64,000 nt of DNA from Halobacteriales archaeon YIM A00013 (GTDB taxonomy: Archaea > Halobacteriota > Halobacteria > Halobacteriales > Haloarculaceae), in contig JAKCFM010000001.1 of the NCBI GenBank assembly GCA_025041195.1, forward strand, positions 868,001 to 932,000, given 5' to 3'. Made by a program: the position numbers and the translations under genes. Positions 1 to 7,057 of this stretch are shown here, piece by piece; positions within the stretch are counted from its first letter, which is position 1, and each line of letters opens with the position of its first letter. The notes beneath the pieces were generated by a model that was not told where the DNA came from, searched no databases, and worked only from the letters and a program-made list of their open reading frames with translations.

Positions 1-148
1 CGTCGGCATTCTCATAGTACTGGTCGATATCGGTGTACAGTCCATGACTCAGATTACTCTGATTACCCTCAGGAGCACCAGAACCGACGCTCATCGTATT
101 CCCTTCGGCAAAGTTGCCGTTCGAATGGCGTTGCTTAGTCTGGCTCAT
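1..148 (-). CDS. Partial gene in the head block of the element (N-terminal 49 codons)
   Basis: Only the first 49 codons are inside the window; the gene runs off the left edge. The ATG at 148-146 overlaps the TGA of the previous gene (ATGA), so it is translationally coupled to it. The N-terminus, beginning MSQTKQRHSNGNF, is polar and Gly/Asn/Ser-rich. I do not recognise the family. In tailed-virus head operons the gene after protease and scaffold is often the major capsid protein; that is inference from position only. Confidence 0.6.
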   Translation of the reverse strand, partial: MSQTKQRHSNGNFAEGNTMSVGSGAPEGNQSNLSHGLYTDIDQYYENAD

Positions 149-495
149 TTCAGATCATGAAGTGCTACCTCTTTCGCCACATCGTTCTTGCCTTTGCGTT
201 TGCTCCCATCGGACAAGGTGACGGTGTTGAGCAGCTCATCACTGTCGTTGTAAGCAGCAAGCCCACTATCGCTAAAGGCTTCCCAGCAACGACGAGCGAC
301 TGACAGAGGGATTTCTTCCCCTGGTTCGAACACGACGGTGCGAGTATCGACTTCACCGAAACCGAATTCATCCAGCCAATCTTCGTCACCCTGGATACCC
401 ACCGGCAGCTCTTTACGGACTGCATGGACCTTCTCGGTTCCTTCGGGTAGTGGATCGTCATTATCACCGTCATTATCGCCTATGCTGGCTTTCAT
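145..495 (-). CDS. Hypothetical 116-residue protein of the head gene block
   Basis: An acidic 116-residue protein with no signal peptide or membrane segment. Its ATG (495-493) overlaps the upstream stop as ATGA, and its own stop overlaps the next start the same way, so it belongs to one tightly coupled leftward operon with the DUF2213 protein. The middle is folded-looking (WLDEFGFGEVDTRTVVFEPGE) and the C-terminus is Lys-rich. The family is not recognised. A head-decoration or stabilising protein would fit the position, but nothing in the sequence proves it. Confidence 0.7.
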   Translation of the reverse strand: MKASIGDNDGDNDDPLPEGTEKVHAVRKELPVGIQGDEDWLDEFGFGEVDTRTVVFEPGEEIPLSVARRCWEAFSDSGLAAYNDSDELLNTVTLSDGSKRKGKNDVAKEVALHDLK

Positions 496-926
496 TCGAT
501 ATCATCCTCGATTTCGTCCGTACTCTTCCAACCGCCCGAATCGACGTTCCCGGCCATATCAGCCTCTGCACCCCGTTGAAACGTATGATTGGCGTTAGAC
601 TGTCGTGCTTTGATACCCTCCATGAGTCCTTCCAGAGCTTCCATACTCCGGCTCATCAGTTGCTGTTCATCGTCTTGGGTATATTCGCCAGTAGAAACGA
701 TGTTAGCCACCATCTCGGCCTTCTCGCTATTCGCAGCCATCTCTTCGTATTCCAGTAGCTCTTCGTGTCGATCGCTGTCTAACACTTCCTTGCCTTCGAG
801 GTAGTGAGAAACGTTTTCCTCAATATCCTCCTTCGTGAGGAAATATCCGTTTTCATCAAGCAATTCGATCGTTTTTTCCATGGTCCTTGCAACGATATCC
901 TGCTTTTCGTTCTGTGAAATACTCAT
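492..926 (-). CDS. Hypothetical 144-residue helical protein, possible scaffold
   Basis: A highly acidic 144-residue protein whose first 110 residues are predicted mostly alpha-helical from their Glu/Met/Leu-rich composition. It sits directly after the prohead protease gene with a 4-base ATGA overlap. In tailed viruses the gene behind the protease is often the capsid scaffold, and an acidic helical protein fits that role. This is inference from position and composition; no motif is diagnostic. Confidence 0.7.
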   Translation of the reverse strand: MSISQNEKQDIVARTMEKTIELLDENGYFLTKEDIEENVSHYLEGKEVLDSDRHEELLEYEEMAANSEKAEMVANIVSTGEYTQDDEQQLMSRSMEALEGLMEGIKARQSNANHTFQRGAEADMAGNVDSGGWKSTDEIEDDIE

Positions 927-1891
927 AGCTGATCACTCACAACGGGCGAATTGCCCCAAACCGAACTGTTTGCGGTCGTTTCGTGTTCGTTATGGCAGTC
1001 ACACGTACCTTCGTTGGCCGTTGGACTGTGAATAGTACGATCATCCTCGGAGTGACAGCCACATTCATTCGAAGCCAACTGGTTCACACTCGGACCATTG
1101 CCCCAGTCCGAACCGTCAATTCCGTTGTTCGCTCGCTCTTGAGCGTTAATCATCGATTCAGTCTCGAACTTGTCGAGATTACCGACCATTTCTCGAAGGT
1201 CTTCGATTCGTTTGCCGTAGAGCAACGGCGGATTATCGTGTTCAGTACTGCTGTTTGCGCACAATTCGTCTACCAAAGCGTCTCGTGGTGCCTTTTCGAG
1301 ATTCATGTTCTGATTTGCTGTAATTCCTGCTGATGTTGGTTCTCGCATTGGAGTCGATGCACCTTCACCGAGTTTACACCCGTCCTGGATGTCGCACACA
1401 CCGCTCGACTCTGGTAGGAGTGCTACATGATCGGGTTCGAGGTTGCCTACGACATTTTCACGGTATTCACCGTCATAGGTTCCAGATCGAAGTTTGTCAC
1501 CGCGATAGCCCGATGATACGCTTATCATTCGACCTGATTCGATCTTTTGAGCAGCGAGTTTGCCAGCTTCCCCTTGCTTTCTCAGGCCAGGAAGGTGGAT
1601 CACTGCTGTGGCCTCTGTAAAAACGTCACCGTCTTTGCTCACGGTATGTGGGTCCTTCAAATATCCAACCCGGAGATAGGGCTGTTTATCGACAGAGACC
1701 AAACGGCCATTCTGTTCAGGATGACCGAGTGTGACCGGTATCTCGTTCCAGTCATCTGTTGCTTTCTGGATCTCATTAGCTGGAACATAGCCCCTATTCA
1801 GGTCCATATTCTTGATGAACGTAATCGGAAATTCCCGGATAGACCCGGAACCATCGGGCGGTACTACCTCCGTTTCGTTACTGATGATCAT
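923..1891 (-). CDS. DUF2213-type prohead (maturation) protease
   Basis: A 322-residue protein matching the DUF2213 family of viral maturation proteases, related to HK97 and herpes assemblins with a His-Ser-His catalytic set. Visible are His57 in VTLGHPEQ, a serine in GRMISVSSGY (Ser124 or Ser126), and His155 in NLEPDHVALLP, in the family's order and spacing. After about residue 165 the chain is a long polar tail with two Cys/His clusters near the end (ECGCHS and CDCHNEHE), which could bind metal. It is the first gene of the leftward head block; no portal or terminase gene lies upstream, where 700 bases of non-coding DNA separate it from the divergent replication genes. The role in capsid maturation is inferred from the family. 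Confidence 0.8.
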   Translation of the reverse strand: MIISNETEVVPPDGSGSIREFPITFIKNMDLNRGYVPANEIQKATDDWNEIPVTLGHPEQNGRLVSVDKQPYLRVGYLKDPHTVSKDGDVFTEATAVIHLPGLRKQGEAGKLAAQKIESGRMISVSSGYRGDKLRSGTYDGEYRENVVGNLEPDHVALLPESSGVCDIQDGCKLGEGASTPMREPTSAGITANQNMNLEKAPRDALVDELCANSSTEHDNPPLLYGKRIEDLREMVGNLDKFETESMINAQERANNGIDGSDWGNGPSVNQLASNECGCHSEDDRTIHSPTANEGTCDCHNEHETTANSSVWGNSPVVSDQL

Positions 1892-2380
1892 TTGGTTCGT
1901 ATCTTATCGGTAATACATTCTCTACATAGTAGTGTTTTTCGACGGTATAGGCAATCAGACGTGCAATAATCGGCTTTGAGTGTTTACAAAATAGTAACTT
2001 CGAAGGTCAGAGAGTGTAGAACGGAACCCGATTGTTCTACGATTGCCTGAGAAAGCTCTGTGTCGGTTCTGAAAGCGATTGATGAGACGGTCCAATGATT
2101 ACCTCTTGTATTCCTGAAACGCCTCTAAAAGCTTCTCTAGCAATCTGATAGAATAGAAAGACTGCGTTCGAAGAGTACGACAGCTATGATCATCAGGTAC
2201 GACAGTCTTTCAGCGAGTGCAAAGTGTATACCCCCGCTGAACATCCGTTTATATTCTCTGCAGGGCTAAGTCTCTTTCCCTAATTCCCCGTATACGAATT
2301 AGTTAGGGCCTCTATTCAGTGATTCGGGAAACGAAATGCTTTATAGGTTCGTCTATTAGCGACGAGTATACTAACCGCTC
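1892..2380. other. Divergent non-coding control region of the element
   Basis: About 490 bases between leftward head genes and rightward replication genes. I see no ORF with coding character. It holds several dyads: AAAGACTG and CAGTCTTT about 40 bases apart around 2157-2210, with GTACGACAG-like words repeated inside the interval, and a hairpin near 2279-2308 with arms CCCTAATTC and GAATTAG..AGGG. This is the natural place for an early/late switch, but no operator is proven. Confidence 0.4.
2340..2347 (+). promoter_or_regulatory. TATA box of the replication operon
   Basis: TTTATAGG preceded by a purine-rich BRE-like stretch (GGGAAACGAAA). It lies about 35-40 bases before the ATG at 2381, which would give a leader of only about ten bases. 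Called from spacing and composition. Confidence 0.5.
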
Positions 2381-2494
2381 ATGATGTTTGCAGGAATCCG
2401 GTGCTACAACACCGGAAAAGTTTGGGATGATGATAGAGCACAGACAACCTCACTGGGGGTAACTGAATCCGAACGAGGTGATTACTGTGTCTGA
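2381..2494 (+). CDS. 37-codon leader ORF upstream of the helicase gene
   Basis: A small ORF beginning MMFAGIRCYNTGKVW, first behind the TATA box at 2340. Its stop overlaps the GTG start of the next ORF (GTGTCTGA). A hairpin lies inside it (TCCGGTG, six-base loop, CACCGGA, 2397-2416). No family is recognised. The end-to-start overlaps with the next two genes are the main evidence that it is translated; it may be a regulatory leader peptide rather than a functional protein. Confidence 0.45.
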   Translation: MMFAGIRCYNTGKVWDDDRAQTTSLGVTESERGDYCV

Positions 2495-2618
2495 TTCTAC
2501 GTTAGTCCCGACGGGTGAAAAACCTGTTGTTACCGACTCTAACGTAGTTTTCGAGAGGTTTCAATATCCTTGCGGCATTCGCGTTTGGAAGCCGGTTGTG
2601 GGTGATGGAAATGAGTAG
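2487..2618 (+). CDS. 43-codon ORF coupled to the helicase gene
   Basis: A small ORF starting at GTG 2487 (MSDSTLVPTGEKPVV). The start is set by a strong archaeal Shine-Dalgarno, GAGGTGAT at 2475-2482, with a four-base spacer. The stop overlaps the ATG of the helicase gene (ATGAGTAG), and that gene uses the same GGTGAT plus four-base arrangement. The repeated signal layout argues for real translation. Function unknown. Confidence 0.55.
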   Translation: MSDSTLVPTGEKPVVTDSNVVFERFQYPCGIRVWKPVVGDGNE

Positions 2619-4947
2619 GAGTGATTACTCTGTACTCTCAGAACGATTTGCCGACAGTGTCGATTACCAGAGACCCCTGAAAACTGGGATTCTCCACATA
2701 GCCACCAACAACGAGCGAGCAATCCTAAGAGCTGCTCAATCGACGGGTAAGACCGTTATCGCAACGATGGTTTCACACGGAATCCTTGCTACCATCACCA
2801 GCGATCTTCGGGATAGCTACGATGAAACCGAAGAACTCGCGAAAGAATTCGGTGTGAAATTCCAGGAATTGCCCGTTGGAACTGAAGACTGCATAATCTT
2901 CAGTACGGACGAGTTCGAGGATACGAAGGCATACAAGGCATACGACGAACTAGGTTGGCCTATCGGTCTGATCCATGACGAACGTGATCCAGAGTGCCAA
3001 CACCAGGAAGGTGGCTGTCCGTACCAGCAAAAGAAGAAAGCACTCGATACCGACGCTCTGGGTATTCTGAACGGGAATAACGTTCAGCTGTACAATCCGG
3101 ATTACGTTAATGGTAGAGTCATTATCATTGACGAGGACGCTTTCGAGGATTTCAGGAACGAATACGAGAATCCATTGGACAAAATCAATCGATTCCTCGC
3201 TGCTCGTGATGAGTTCGACATTGACGAGATTCCGTTTCAACTAACGAACGACGTTAGGAAACACGTCATCGACACACTGGACGATATCGGGATTAGTCCG
3301 TACTTCTACAGGGATAGCGTCGGCCAATTCCATTCGAAGGCTCCACTGTTGACCTATGCGTACTTTCAGGAGCCGAGAGAGACTGCTGGACAGTACGTAG
3401 TCGATCTTCCAGGGAATAGGACAGCTACGTACAGAAACCTGAACAACGGCGAACGAACGGATGCTAACGGATTCGGTGATCCTTTCGCTGGTTCCATCGT
3501 AATGTTCGAACCCCCGAACCTTTCGAACGCTCAGGCAGTGATCGCTCTGGATGCTACTCCGTGTGATCCTGAGTGGGAACTATTGCTGGGTTCTGACGTG
3601 AAAAAATACCGCTTGTTCGATGACGAGGGTATGAACGAATATTTCAGATCGAACGGTCTGAAATTCAAGATGCTCAATAATCACATAGCTGCATCTCAAG
3701 GTGGTGATCTGAGCGTTTGGAAAATCGCGTCGTATCTCTTTGAGCTTTGGATGGAACACGGCGAGAAACCCGACCTAATCACGTCGAAAGCCATGTTCAA
3801 CCAACTCGAAGAAGCTGGGTTAGACTATCTGTACAAGGACAGAGACGTTGATCTCCACTTTGGGCATGTCCATGGCAAAAACGATCTACGAAAGTCGTCG
3901 TTGCTCTTAGTCGCGGGTTCGCCTTCCCGTTCGGACTGGTATTTCAAGTACCAAGCAGCGTTGTTCGGTGAAAGTGCAGTACCTGCCACCGATGATGACG
4001 GGAATCGTTTGAACGGCTACGATCTAGACTACCAGAACGATCTGGCAAACGAACTGCTCTATTCGAGTCGTCGCCACGAGACATTCCAAGCTGCTACTCG
4101 AATCGCTCGGGATGATGATGTTGATGGTACTGCGTACTTCGCCACCGGAATGGTCGTCGATGAACTGGACGTTGAGAAAGTTGGGCGAGATATCGGAAAC
4201 GGAAAGTTCGATGCATGTCACAACGTCCGATCTGAGAATGATCTGAAGGTACTCCAATCACTGATGGAAAACGATGGTGTGTCTACCTCCGATATAGCAT
4301 CACAGTTCGATTTCACTAATCGAACGGTTCGAAGAATACTCAATCGACTTCGAGATGATGGAGTAGTCAAAACTACAGGTGCTGGTCCATCGACAACCCA
4401 CCATCTCACCGATTCGGCTACCCGGACAAATCCCCTTTGTAAATCTATAAAGGGCGAATGTCCGGATAGCGATGACCCAATCCCATCGTTCAACCCGTTC
4501 GGTGATGTTGACCTGAGTCCACTCAATCCGAAGTCGGAATCTCGAACTCGAAACCGAGTCGAACGAAAAGACCCACGAGATTCGTTCAATCCTCGTTCGT
4601 GGGACGATTACACTGATTGGGAGATTGAAGTCATGAAGAAAGCCGAGAAACGAAAGCTGTTCGAACAGCAACGACTGGCGCTTGAATCGAACGAGAAATG
4701 GGACGATGTGCTCGACCCAATCGAATTGCCCGATCCAGAGGATACTTCGTGTTCGGATGAACACACCCCCGATCTGGAAGGGGAAACTCCGGACTCTAAC
4801 CCTGGGTGTAGCGAAGGACAAACCGGGTTCGACGGACCTGAGGTAACTCAAGAAGAGATAGAGCACTACGAACGAGGGCCAGAGTATCGTCAATCGGCCA
4901 GTGAGGGCGATATTCCCCCTGAGGTTCGAGCGAGACGAGCGACGTAG
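2611..4947 (+). CDS. Helicase-like replication protein with C-terminal winged helix
   Basis: A 778-residue protein. ATG 2611 is preferred over in-frame starts at 2596 and 2605 because GGTGAT at 2601-2606 lies four bases upstream. A Walker A motif (AAQSTGKT, Lys47) and a Walker B-like RVIIIDED (Asp174) flank a Cys-containing insert (Cys94, Cys129, and Cys136 in GGCPYQQ), which recalls the iron-sulfur region of XPD/DinG helicases, although a fourth Cys is not obvious. A motif VI-like FQAATRIARDDD follows in the C-terminal half, then a winged helix at about residues 541-592 (SDIASQFDFTNRTVRRIL) and a long acidic tail. Likely the replication helicase or initiator of the element. A conserved hairpin repeat (4418-4469) is embedded in the coding sequence. 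Confidence 0.7.
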   Translation: MSRSDYSVLSERFADSVDYQRPLKTGILHIATNNERAILRAAQSTGKTVIATMVSHGILATITSDLRDSYDETEELAKEFGVKFQELPVGTEDCIIFSTDEFEDTKAYKAYDELGWPIGLIHDERDPECQHQEGGCPYQQKKKALDTDALGILNGNNVQLYNPDYVNGRVIIIDEDAFEDFRNEYENPLDKINRFLAARDEFDIDEIPFQLTNDVRKHVIDTLDDIGISPYFYRDSVGQFHSKAPLLTYAYFQEPRETAGQYVVDLPGNRTATYRNLNNGERTDANGFGDPFAGSIVMFEPPNLSNAQAVIALDATPCDPEWELLLGSDVKKYRLFDDEGMNEYFRSNGLKFKMLNNHIAASQGGDLSVWKIASYLFELWMEHGEKPDLITSKAMFNQLEEAGLDYLYKDRDVDLHFGHVHGKNDLRKSSLLLVAGSPSRSDWYFKYQAALFGESAVPATDDDGNRLNGYDLDYQNDLANELLYSSRRHETFQAATRIARDDDVDGTAYFATGMVVDELDVEKVGRDIGNGKFDACHNVRSENDLKVLQSLMENDGVSTSDIASQFDFTNRTVRRILNRLRDDGVVKTTGAGPSTTHHLTDSATRTNPLCKSIKGECPDSDDPIPSFNPFGDVDLSPLNPKSESRTRNRVERKDPRDSFNPRSWDDYTDWEIEVMKKAEKRKLFEQQRLALESNEKWDDVLDPIELPDPEDTSCSDEHTPDLEGETPDSNPGCSEGQTGFDGPEVTQEEIEHYERGPEYRQSASEGDIPPEVRARRAT
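4418..4469. repeat. Dyad element A (inside the helicase gene)
   Basis: Outer arms CTACCCGGACA and TGTCCGGATAG pair with one mismatch. The inner arms CCCTTT and AAAGGG enclose GTAAATCTAT. The element is preceded by GATTCGGCTA, the same word that precedes element C at 5047. It is one of three copies sharing the inner core but not the outer-arm sequence, and here it lies in a translated frame. Confidence 0.75.
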
Positions 4948-4970
4948 AGTATTACGGTCGTAATATGGAA

Positions 4971-5020
4971 TCTCTGGACAAACTCCCTTTATAGATCTAA
5001 AAAGGGGAAGTGTCCAGAGA
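4971..5020. repeat. Dyad element B
   Basis: Perfect 10-base outer arms TCTCTGGACA (4971-4980) and TGTCCAGAGA (5011-5020) enclose an inner stem CCCTTT / AAAGGG with the loop sequence ATAGATCTAA. The core matches elements A and C; the outer arms differ but remain self-complementary. Just upstream, 4950-4965, is a separate dyad TATTACG-GT-CGTAATA. Confidence 0.85.
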
Positions 5021-5025
5021 ACTCA

Positions 5026-5056
5026 GATCGTATTACGGTGTTATTACGATTCGGCT
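5026..5056. repeat. 31-base direct repeat, copy 1
   Basis: Begins GATCGTATTACGGTG and ends ATTACGATTCGGCT; identical to 5111-5141. Each copy contains ATTACG twice. The copies follow elements B and C with an 85-base period. Confidence 0.85.
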
Positions 5057-5105
5057 ATCTACCCAAACCCCCTTTATAGATCTACAAAGGGCGAATGGGT
5101 AGATA
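5056..5105. repeat. Dyad element C
   Basis: Perfect 10-base outer arms TATCTACCCA (5056-5065) and TGGGTAGATA (5096-5105) around the inner stem CCCTTT / AAAGGG with ATAGATCTAC between. The outer arms are unrelated to element B while the inner core is almost identical, so pairing is conserved and sequence is not. Confidence 0.85.
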
Positions 5106-5110
5106 ATTCT

Positions 5111-5141
5111 GATCGTATTACGGTGTTATTACGATTCGGCT
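5111..5141. repeat. 31-base direct repeat, copy 2
   Basis: Identical to 5026-5056. It is followed by a weaker third hairpin (TGGAC-TTTC-GTCCA, about 5144-5157) in the position where another element of the B/C type would be expected. Confidence 0.85.
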
Positions 5142-5182
5142 TGTGGACTTTCGTCCATGTCGGTTCAGAACGTATCAGTGAG

Positions 5183-5606
5183 CTGAGTACACCGGTGTAC
5201 TCAGATAGCTTACAGGAATCGGCGCGCGCGCCGATCTCTTTTCGGTCTGGATTCGACTGTATCAATCGTAGTGCGCGCACTACTTTCCTTTCACTCGTGA
5301 ATCATCAGGATCAAATGTAGACGCGCGTCTACTCTCTTTTCCATAGATATTGGGGTGGAATAAGATCGAACGCACATCCGAATTCCTTTCGAATTGGAAT
5401 CGTTCGTATCAATCGTTTCGGCACCGAAACTTCCATCAGGATTCAGAACGTATCAGTGAACTAGGTGACAATTGTCACTCAGTGCGTTTACATAAGCTAT
5501 CTGGGAGACTTTTGTCTCCCAATGTGTTTTCATATCCATCCTGACAACAGACGGCGTCTGTGTTAAGATTGTTTGCATAACTCATCTGAGTGGTCCGGAC
5601 CACTCA
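5183..5606. repeat. Array of nine palindromes with mostly unrelated arms
   Basis: Dyads at 5183-5204 (22 bases, half-site CTGAGTACACC), 5218-5235 (half ATCGGCGCG), 5268-5283 (half GTAGTGCG), 5317-5332 (half GTAGACGC), 5415-5430 (GTTTCGG-CA-CCGAAAC), 5465-5478 (half GTGACAA), 5502-5521 (TGGGAGAC-TTTT-GTCTCCCA), 5547-5561 (ACAGACG-G-CGTCTGT) and 5587-5606 (half TGAGTGGTCC). Several midpoints are 49 bases apart or twice that. The flanks recur in imperfect form: GTATCAATC or GTATCAGTGA on the left, CATCAGGAT between units. The array lies between the helicase gene and the next small gene, where a replication origin or structured RNA would be plausible. Confidence 0.85.
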
Positions 5607-5694
5607 ATCTACTGATGTATTCCCGATGGGCCATCACCGCTATTCGTCCGGAAACACGTACCTCAAGTGGGTGAGAGTACAATATTGGGTTGTA

Positions 5695-6018
5695 ATGTCC
5701 GAACGAGATGAGATTAATATCGATGAGTTGGAAAAGGGGGATAAGGTCAAATGGAACGATCGGAAACAGTGGCTGATCGTTACGGATACATCTAAGGAAG
5801 AGAGTGCGTATATCGAAGGGCCTCGGGGTGGGAAATACGAGATTATTCCTTCTGGAAAATTCGATATCAGAACCATGTATGACTCTCCCAAACCATACAA
5901 AGGGTATATCGTTAGTCACGAATCGAGTTACATAGGCCAAGGGAAAGAAGTCGATACGATCCTCGTAGAGAAAGAGAACGGACAGTTGAGGGAATTGAAG
6001 AAATGGACGAGGTATTAA
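5695..6018 (+). CDS. Hypothetical 107-residue small protein of the element
   Basis: A 107-residue protein from ATG 5695 (MSERDEINIDELEKGDKVKW). Upstream in-frame codons back to 5590 run through the last palindrome and lack coding character, so the later ATG is chosen. Beta-rich character with short strands (DKVKWNDRKQWLIV, YIEGPRGGKYEII) suggests a small barrel. No family is recognised; the 82-residue protein at 7058 has a similar look (KVLRVHNGEISV). No clear Shine-Dalgarno, so the message may be leaderless. Confidence 0.6.
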   Translation: MSERDEINIDELEKGDKVKWNDRKQWLIVTDTSKEESAYIEGPRGGKYEIIPSGKFDIRTMYDSPKPYKGYIVSHESSYIGQGKEVDTILVEKENGQLRELKKWTRY

Positions 6019-6479
6019 TGAATCCGAACCGATCGACTGAGTAACCCGCGAATTCTTTTATATACTCCCGAATCAACTGGTTCCCGAATTCCAAGGGTAT
6101 AGCGTCTCTATCACTATCCCCCGCAGTATAATGGGAGGGGGGGAGTAAGTAATGGGGATTAGGGGCAAGGGTATAGGTAGAGACTGGTTCTTTTTCTCCT
6201 ATCGGGTTTATCGATTGCTATCGATGAGAGACACAGAGAGACGTTCTGTGCGGTTCGTGAGTAAAAGCAACACCAATCATCACCTACTCGCTCAAATCGA
6301 TTGTAAGGGTACTCAGAGCGTTCTGGCTCAATCGTTGTAGTCGGGTGCTTCGTCGTAACTCTATCCGAAGAATTCCTAAATCGTTCCAGAAATCCATAGT
6401 CGATTGCTGAATTCGTTGTATGATTTTCCAAGTATTCGATGGATTATTGTACCGTTAGGTCATAATACACAACGTGTTA
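6019..6479. other. Non-coding stretch of 460 bases
   Basis: AT-rich, with a TATA-like TTTTATATA near 6056-6064 and a long G run near 6131-6143. An ORF of 62 codons at 6152 has no coding signature and is not called. A TATA-like ATTATTGTA (about 6443-6451) precedes the ribbon-helix-helix gene by about 30 bases and may be its promoter. Confidence 0.4.
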
Positions 6480-6701
6480 ATGACCAAGAAAACCACATCG
6501 ATTCGACTATCGGACGACGCACGTGATACCCTCGGTAAATACGCCCAAGAGCAGGATATGACGCGTTCTGAGGTGATAGAGTCGGTTATCATCGAAGAGG
6601 ATTTGCGCCCGTACTCAGTCAAAACCCACCTGGACCGTATAGAGGGCGAGATGAGCGAGATTAAGCAGCTGTTGGGCGATATCTTGGAGGATGATTCGTA
6701 A
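6480..6701 (+). CDS. Ribbon-helix-helix (CopG/Arc-type) DNA-binding protein
   Basis: A 73-residue protein. Residues 4-40 (KTTSIRLSDDARDTLGKYAQ...MTRSEVIESVI) match a ribbon-helix-helix domain: a short beta strand with alternating polar residues, then two helices. The C-terminus (LDRIEGEMSEIKQLLGDIL) is an amphipathic helix suited to oligomerisation. ATG 6480 is chosen over GTG 6474. The TAA overlaps the next ATG (TAATG), so the two genes are coupled. Likely a repressor or copy-control protein of the element; an antitoxin role is possible but unproven. Confidence 0.75.
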   Translation: MTKKTTSIRLSDDARDTLGKYAQEQDMTRSEVIESVIIEEDLRPYSVKTHLDRIEGEMSEIKQLLGDILEDDS

Positions 6702-6931
6702 TGTCTACTACAGTTCAAATTCGGAGTACGCAGGAGAAAACCGACGATATTCAAACGATGATTGCGCTTCGCAAGGGAATCACGGAATCGAAGGCAACAG
6801 AGCTTATCGACTGCAAATATCAGGAATTCAAGCGTCATCAGATTTCATTCATCGAAGAGGATAAGCTCCGATTCTTCGCCGCTCGTCACGTCTTTATCGA
6901 TTACGAGAAGGACCTTCGGAACAATGAATGA
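6701..6931 (+). CDS. Hypothetical 76-residue protein coupled to the RHH gene
   Basis: A 76-residue protein with charged, helical character (KGITESKATELIDCKYQEFKRHQ). Its ATG overlaps the stop of the RHH gene and its own stop overlaps the start of a tiny downstream ORF (ATGAATGA). No family is recognised. The coupling to an RHH regulator suggests a shared function, for example regulator plus partner, but the sequence gives no toxin signature. Confidence 0.6.
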   Translation: MSTTVQIRSTQEKTDDIQTMIALRKGITESKATELIDCKYQEFKRHQISFIEEDKLRFFAARHVFIDYEKDLRNNE

Positions 6932-7010
6932 AATCGTGATTTTCTACATCGCTTTGACTCTCTTCGTCGTTCAGGGCCACACAGAGGGCGCTCAGAACGT
7001 TTCTAATTGA
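6924..7010 (+). CDS. 28-residue hydrophobic peptide
   Basis: A tiny ORF of 28 codons, MNEIVIFYIALTLFVVQG and a short polar tail, overlapping the end of the 76-residue gene by eight bases. Residues 3-17 form one membrane-spanning stretch. The translational overlap supports expression; the size makes it uncertain. A small membrane peptide of the element is the simplest reading. Confidence 0.4.
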   Translation: MNEIVIFYIALTLFVVQGHTEGAQNVSN

Positions 7011-7057
7011 TATCCGGTGCCAATCCTGCGATACATTGAAACCGCTCAGAAACCGAT

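Noticed and set aside
5123-5544. ORFs running through the palindrome array (65 and 64 codons)
   Set aside because: They are open by chance across the dyads, though their text (ISEL.., ISELGDNCHS) echoes the HTH gene because of the shared repeat. Not called as genes.
5183-5606. CRISPR-like array
   Set aside because: The recurring parts are imperfect flanks and the variable parts are palindromic; there are no identical repeats of 25-40 bases and no cas genes.
6152-6340. 62-codon ORF in the non-coding gap
   Set aside because: No coding signature, no ribosome site and no partner.
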